NCBI RefSeq assembly: GCF_025717675.1
Contig: NZ_JAJIRT010000014.1
Span: 62,001-126,000 of the forward strand
Length of the DNA stretch: 64,000 bases
DNA from: Paucibacter sp. DJ2R-2
GTDB taxonomy: Bacteria > Pseudomonadota > Gammaproteobacteria > Burkholderiales > Burkholderiaceae_C
Direction: 5' to 3'
In this document: positions 63,008 to 64,000 of the stretch, in pieces
How the letters are laid out: each line of letters starts with the position of its first letter
Numbering within the stretch: the stretch's first letter is position 1
The notes under the pieces: generated by a model
Told to the model about the DNA's origin: nothing
Seen by the model: only the letters and a program-made list of their open reading frames with translations
The model's database searches: none
Program-made: the position numbers and the translations under genes

Positions 63008-64000
63008 ATGAAAATCAAACACTTGCTTCTCGCGATGCTCGCCGCCTCTTGCGGCCTGGCTCAAGCCGGCAACAGCCTCAACCTCGCCAACTACCAGGTC
63101 AAAGCCAGCTATGCACTGGACCTGCTCGGTGGCACGACAGCAGGCCAGATCTCCGGCTTGGAAGCGTCGGCTGTCAGCTATGCCCGCGACCGCGGCACTC
63201 TGTTTTACGTAGGCGATGAAGGCAGCGGCGTGGTCGAGATCTCGCTGACCGGCCAGACCCTGGGCAAGATGGCCTTCAACTGGAGCGGCACCGGCAGCAC
63301 CAAGCACGACACCGAAGGCCTGGCCTATCTGGGTGACGGCGTGCTGGCCCTGAGCGAAGAGCGCCTGCAGGATGTTTACCGCTTCAGCTTTGTCGATGGC
63401 GGCAGCGCCCAGTTGAAGAACGCCTTTGTCTCGATTGCCAACAATGCGGTCGGCAACAACGGCATCGAAGGCCTGGCCTACGACGCCCGCAATGGCGGCA
63501 GCTTCATCACCGTCAAGCAGCAGACACCGCAAAACCTGCTGATCGGCAGCCTGAGCTTCGCCGCGGCCACCGGCAACCCGCCGTCCACCTCGGGCGATGG
63601 CTCCACCCCGCCGGGCGGCGGTGTGGCCGCCATGAGCAGCCTGTTCGACCCGAGCAGCTTGGGCCTGAGTACGCTGTCGGATGTGGCCAGCCTATCGGGC
63701 GTGGACAGCCTGACCGGCACGGCCGGCGCAGACAACCTGCTTTTGCTCAGCCTGGGCTCACGCAAGCTGGTCGAGGTCAACCGCCAGGGTCAGGTCTTGA
63801 GCAGCTTCGATCTCAGCAATGTGCTGCCGAACAACGGCATCGAAGGTGTGACCATCGACGAGAATGGCACCATCTACCTGGTCGCCGAACAGGATCAGAC
63901 TGGTTCGGCCCTTCCGGGCGTCAAGTCCCAGCTGATCGTGCTGACGGCCATGGCGCCTGTGCCGGAACCAAGCAGCTACGCCTTGATGGCCCTGGGCCTG
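63008..64000 (+). CDS. PEP-CTERM, SdiA-regulated-like beta-propeller protein (3' end outside window)
   Basis: 331 codons to the window edge, still open. Signal peptide (HLLLAMLAASCGLAQA-G), then beta-propeller-like repeats (EGLAYLGDGVLALSEERL, NNGIEGLAYDARNGGSF, NNGIEGVTIDENGTIYLV) as in SdiA-regulated/esterase-like phytase-type proteins. A PEP-CTERM signal begins at VPEPSSYALMALGL and is cut by the edge. It follows the lamin-tail gene by 46 nt, so probably the same operon. Confidence 0.85.
   Translation, partial: MKIKHLLLAMLAASCGLAQAGNSLNLANYQVKASYALDLLGGTTAGQISGLEASAVSYARDRGTLFYVGDEGSGVVEISLTGQTLGKMAFNWSGTGSTKHDTEGLAYLGDGVLALSEERLQDVYRFSFVDGGSAQLKNAFVSIANNAVGNNGIEGLAYDARNGGSFITVKQQTPQNLLIGSLSFAAATGNPPSTSGDGSTPPGGGVAAMSSLFDPSSLGLSTLSDVASLSGVDSLTGTAGADNLLLLSLGSRKLVEVNRQGQVLSSFDLSNVLPNNGIEGVTIDENGTIYLVAEQDQTGSALPGVKSQLIVLTAMAPVPEPSSYALMALGL

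Overview
The window looks like a stretch of chromosome from a free-living, high-G+C betaproteobacterium, most likely Burkholderiales near Roseateles, Mitsuaria or Paucibacter. This is inferred from the very high G+C, the gene content (dppBCDF, argP-argO-dadA, GTP-dependent PEP carboxykinase, ECF sigma with a short membrane partner, SEC-C/UPF0149 proteins) and several PEP-CTERM exported proteins. No rRNA, tRNA, CRISPR array or insertion sequence was seen. Genes are densely packed on both strands, with many 4 to 11 nt overlaps.

Region by region. 1-3757 (-): a dipeptide ABC transporter operon (dppBCDF; dppF runs off the left edge). 3913-5271 (-): a small membrane protein and an AmiD-type lipoprotein amidase. 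5779-8290 (+): an A+T-richer island holding a complete retron: a phosphoribosyltransferase-like protein, a winged-helix protein, a structured msr-msd RNA gene closed by a1/a2 repeats, and a retron reverse transcriptase. 8479-10561: GNAT, YedK/HMCES, YigZ. 10796-16548 (+): an HD-GYP/hybrid histidine kinase pair and a DUF6249/ECF sigma/membrane partner cluster. 16579-20171: two tandem periplasmic binding proteins, tgt and a SEC-C protein. 20172-22191: a lower-G+C patch around one PEP-CTERM gene. 22192-33347: membrane proteins, rutE, an MFS transporter, a CAAX-like protease, a LysR/reductase pair, rlmJ, a Tat beta-helix protein, nemA, an S9 peptidase and a MOSC protein. 33348-35680: pckG with an unusual palindromic leader and a clear terminator. 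35716-44240: LysR, SEC-C, phosphoesterase, UspA, argP/argO/dadA, yegD. 44313-50959: a second S9 peptidase, a third UPF0149 protein, a candidate small RNA, LysR/mmsA, GrpB. 51038-55067: three GGDEF proteins, one degenerate. 55185-57900: rlpA, a fumarylacetoacetase-family hydrolase, nadC. 58080-64000: PEP-CTERM proteins, a chemoreceptor co-transcribed with a Pho-box-controlled periplasmic binding protein, and an orphan ParA.

The most interesting system is the retron at 5779-8290. The accessory genes, RNA and reverse transcriptase form the usual tripartite defence layout, and the RNA ends can be placed from a perfect 12-bp a1/a2 repeat. Second is the Pho-box to PstS-like protein to chemoreceptor operon at 58665-61162, which predicts phosphate-starvation-controlled chemotaxis. 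Other themes are cyclic-di-GMP signalling (HD-GYP, three GGDEF proteins) and PEP-CTERM surface proteins; no exosortase lies in the window.
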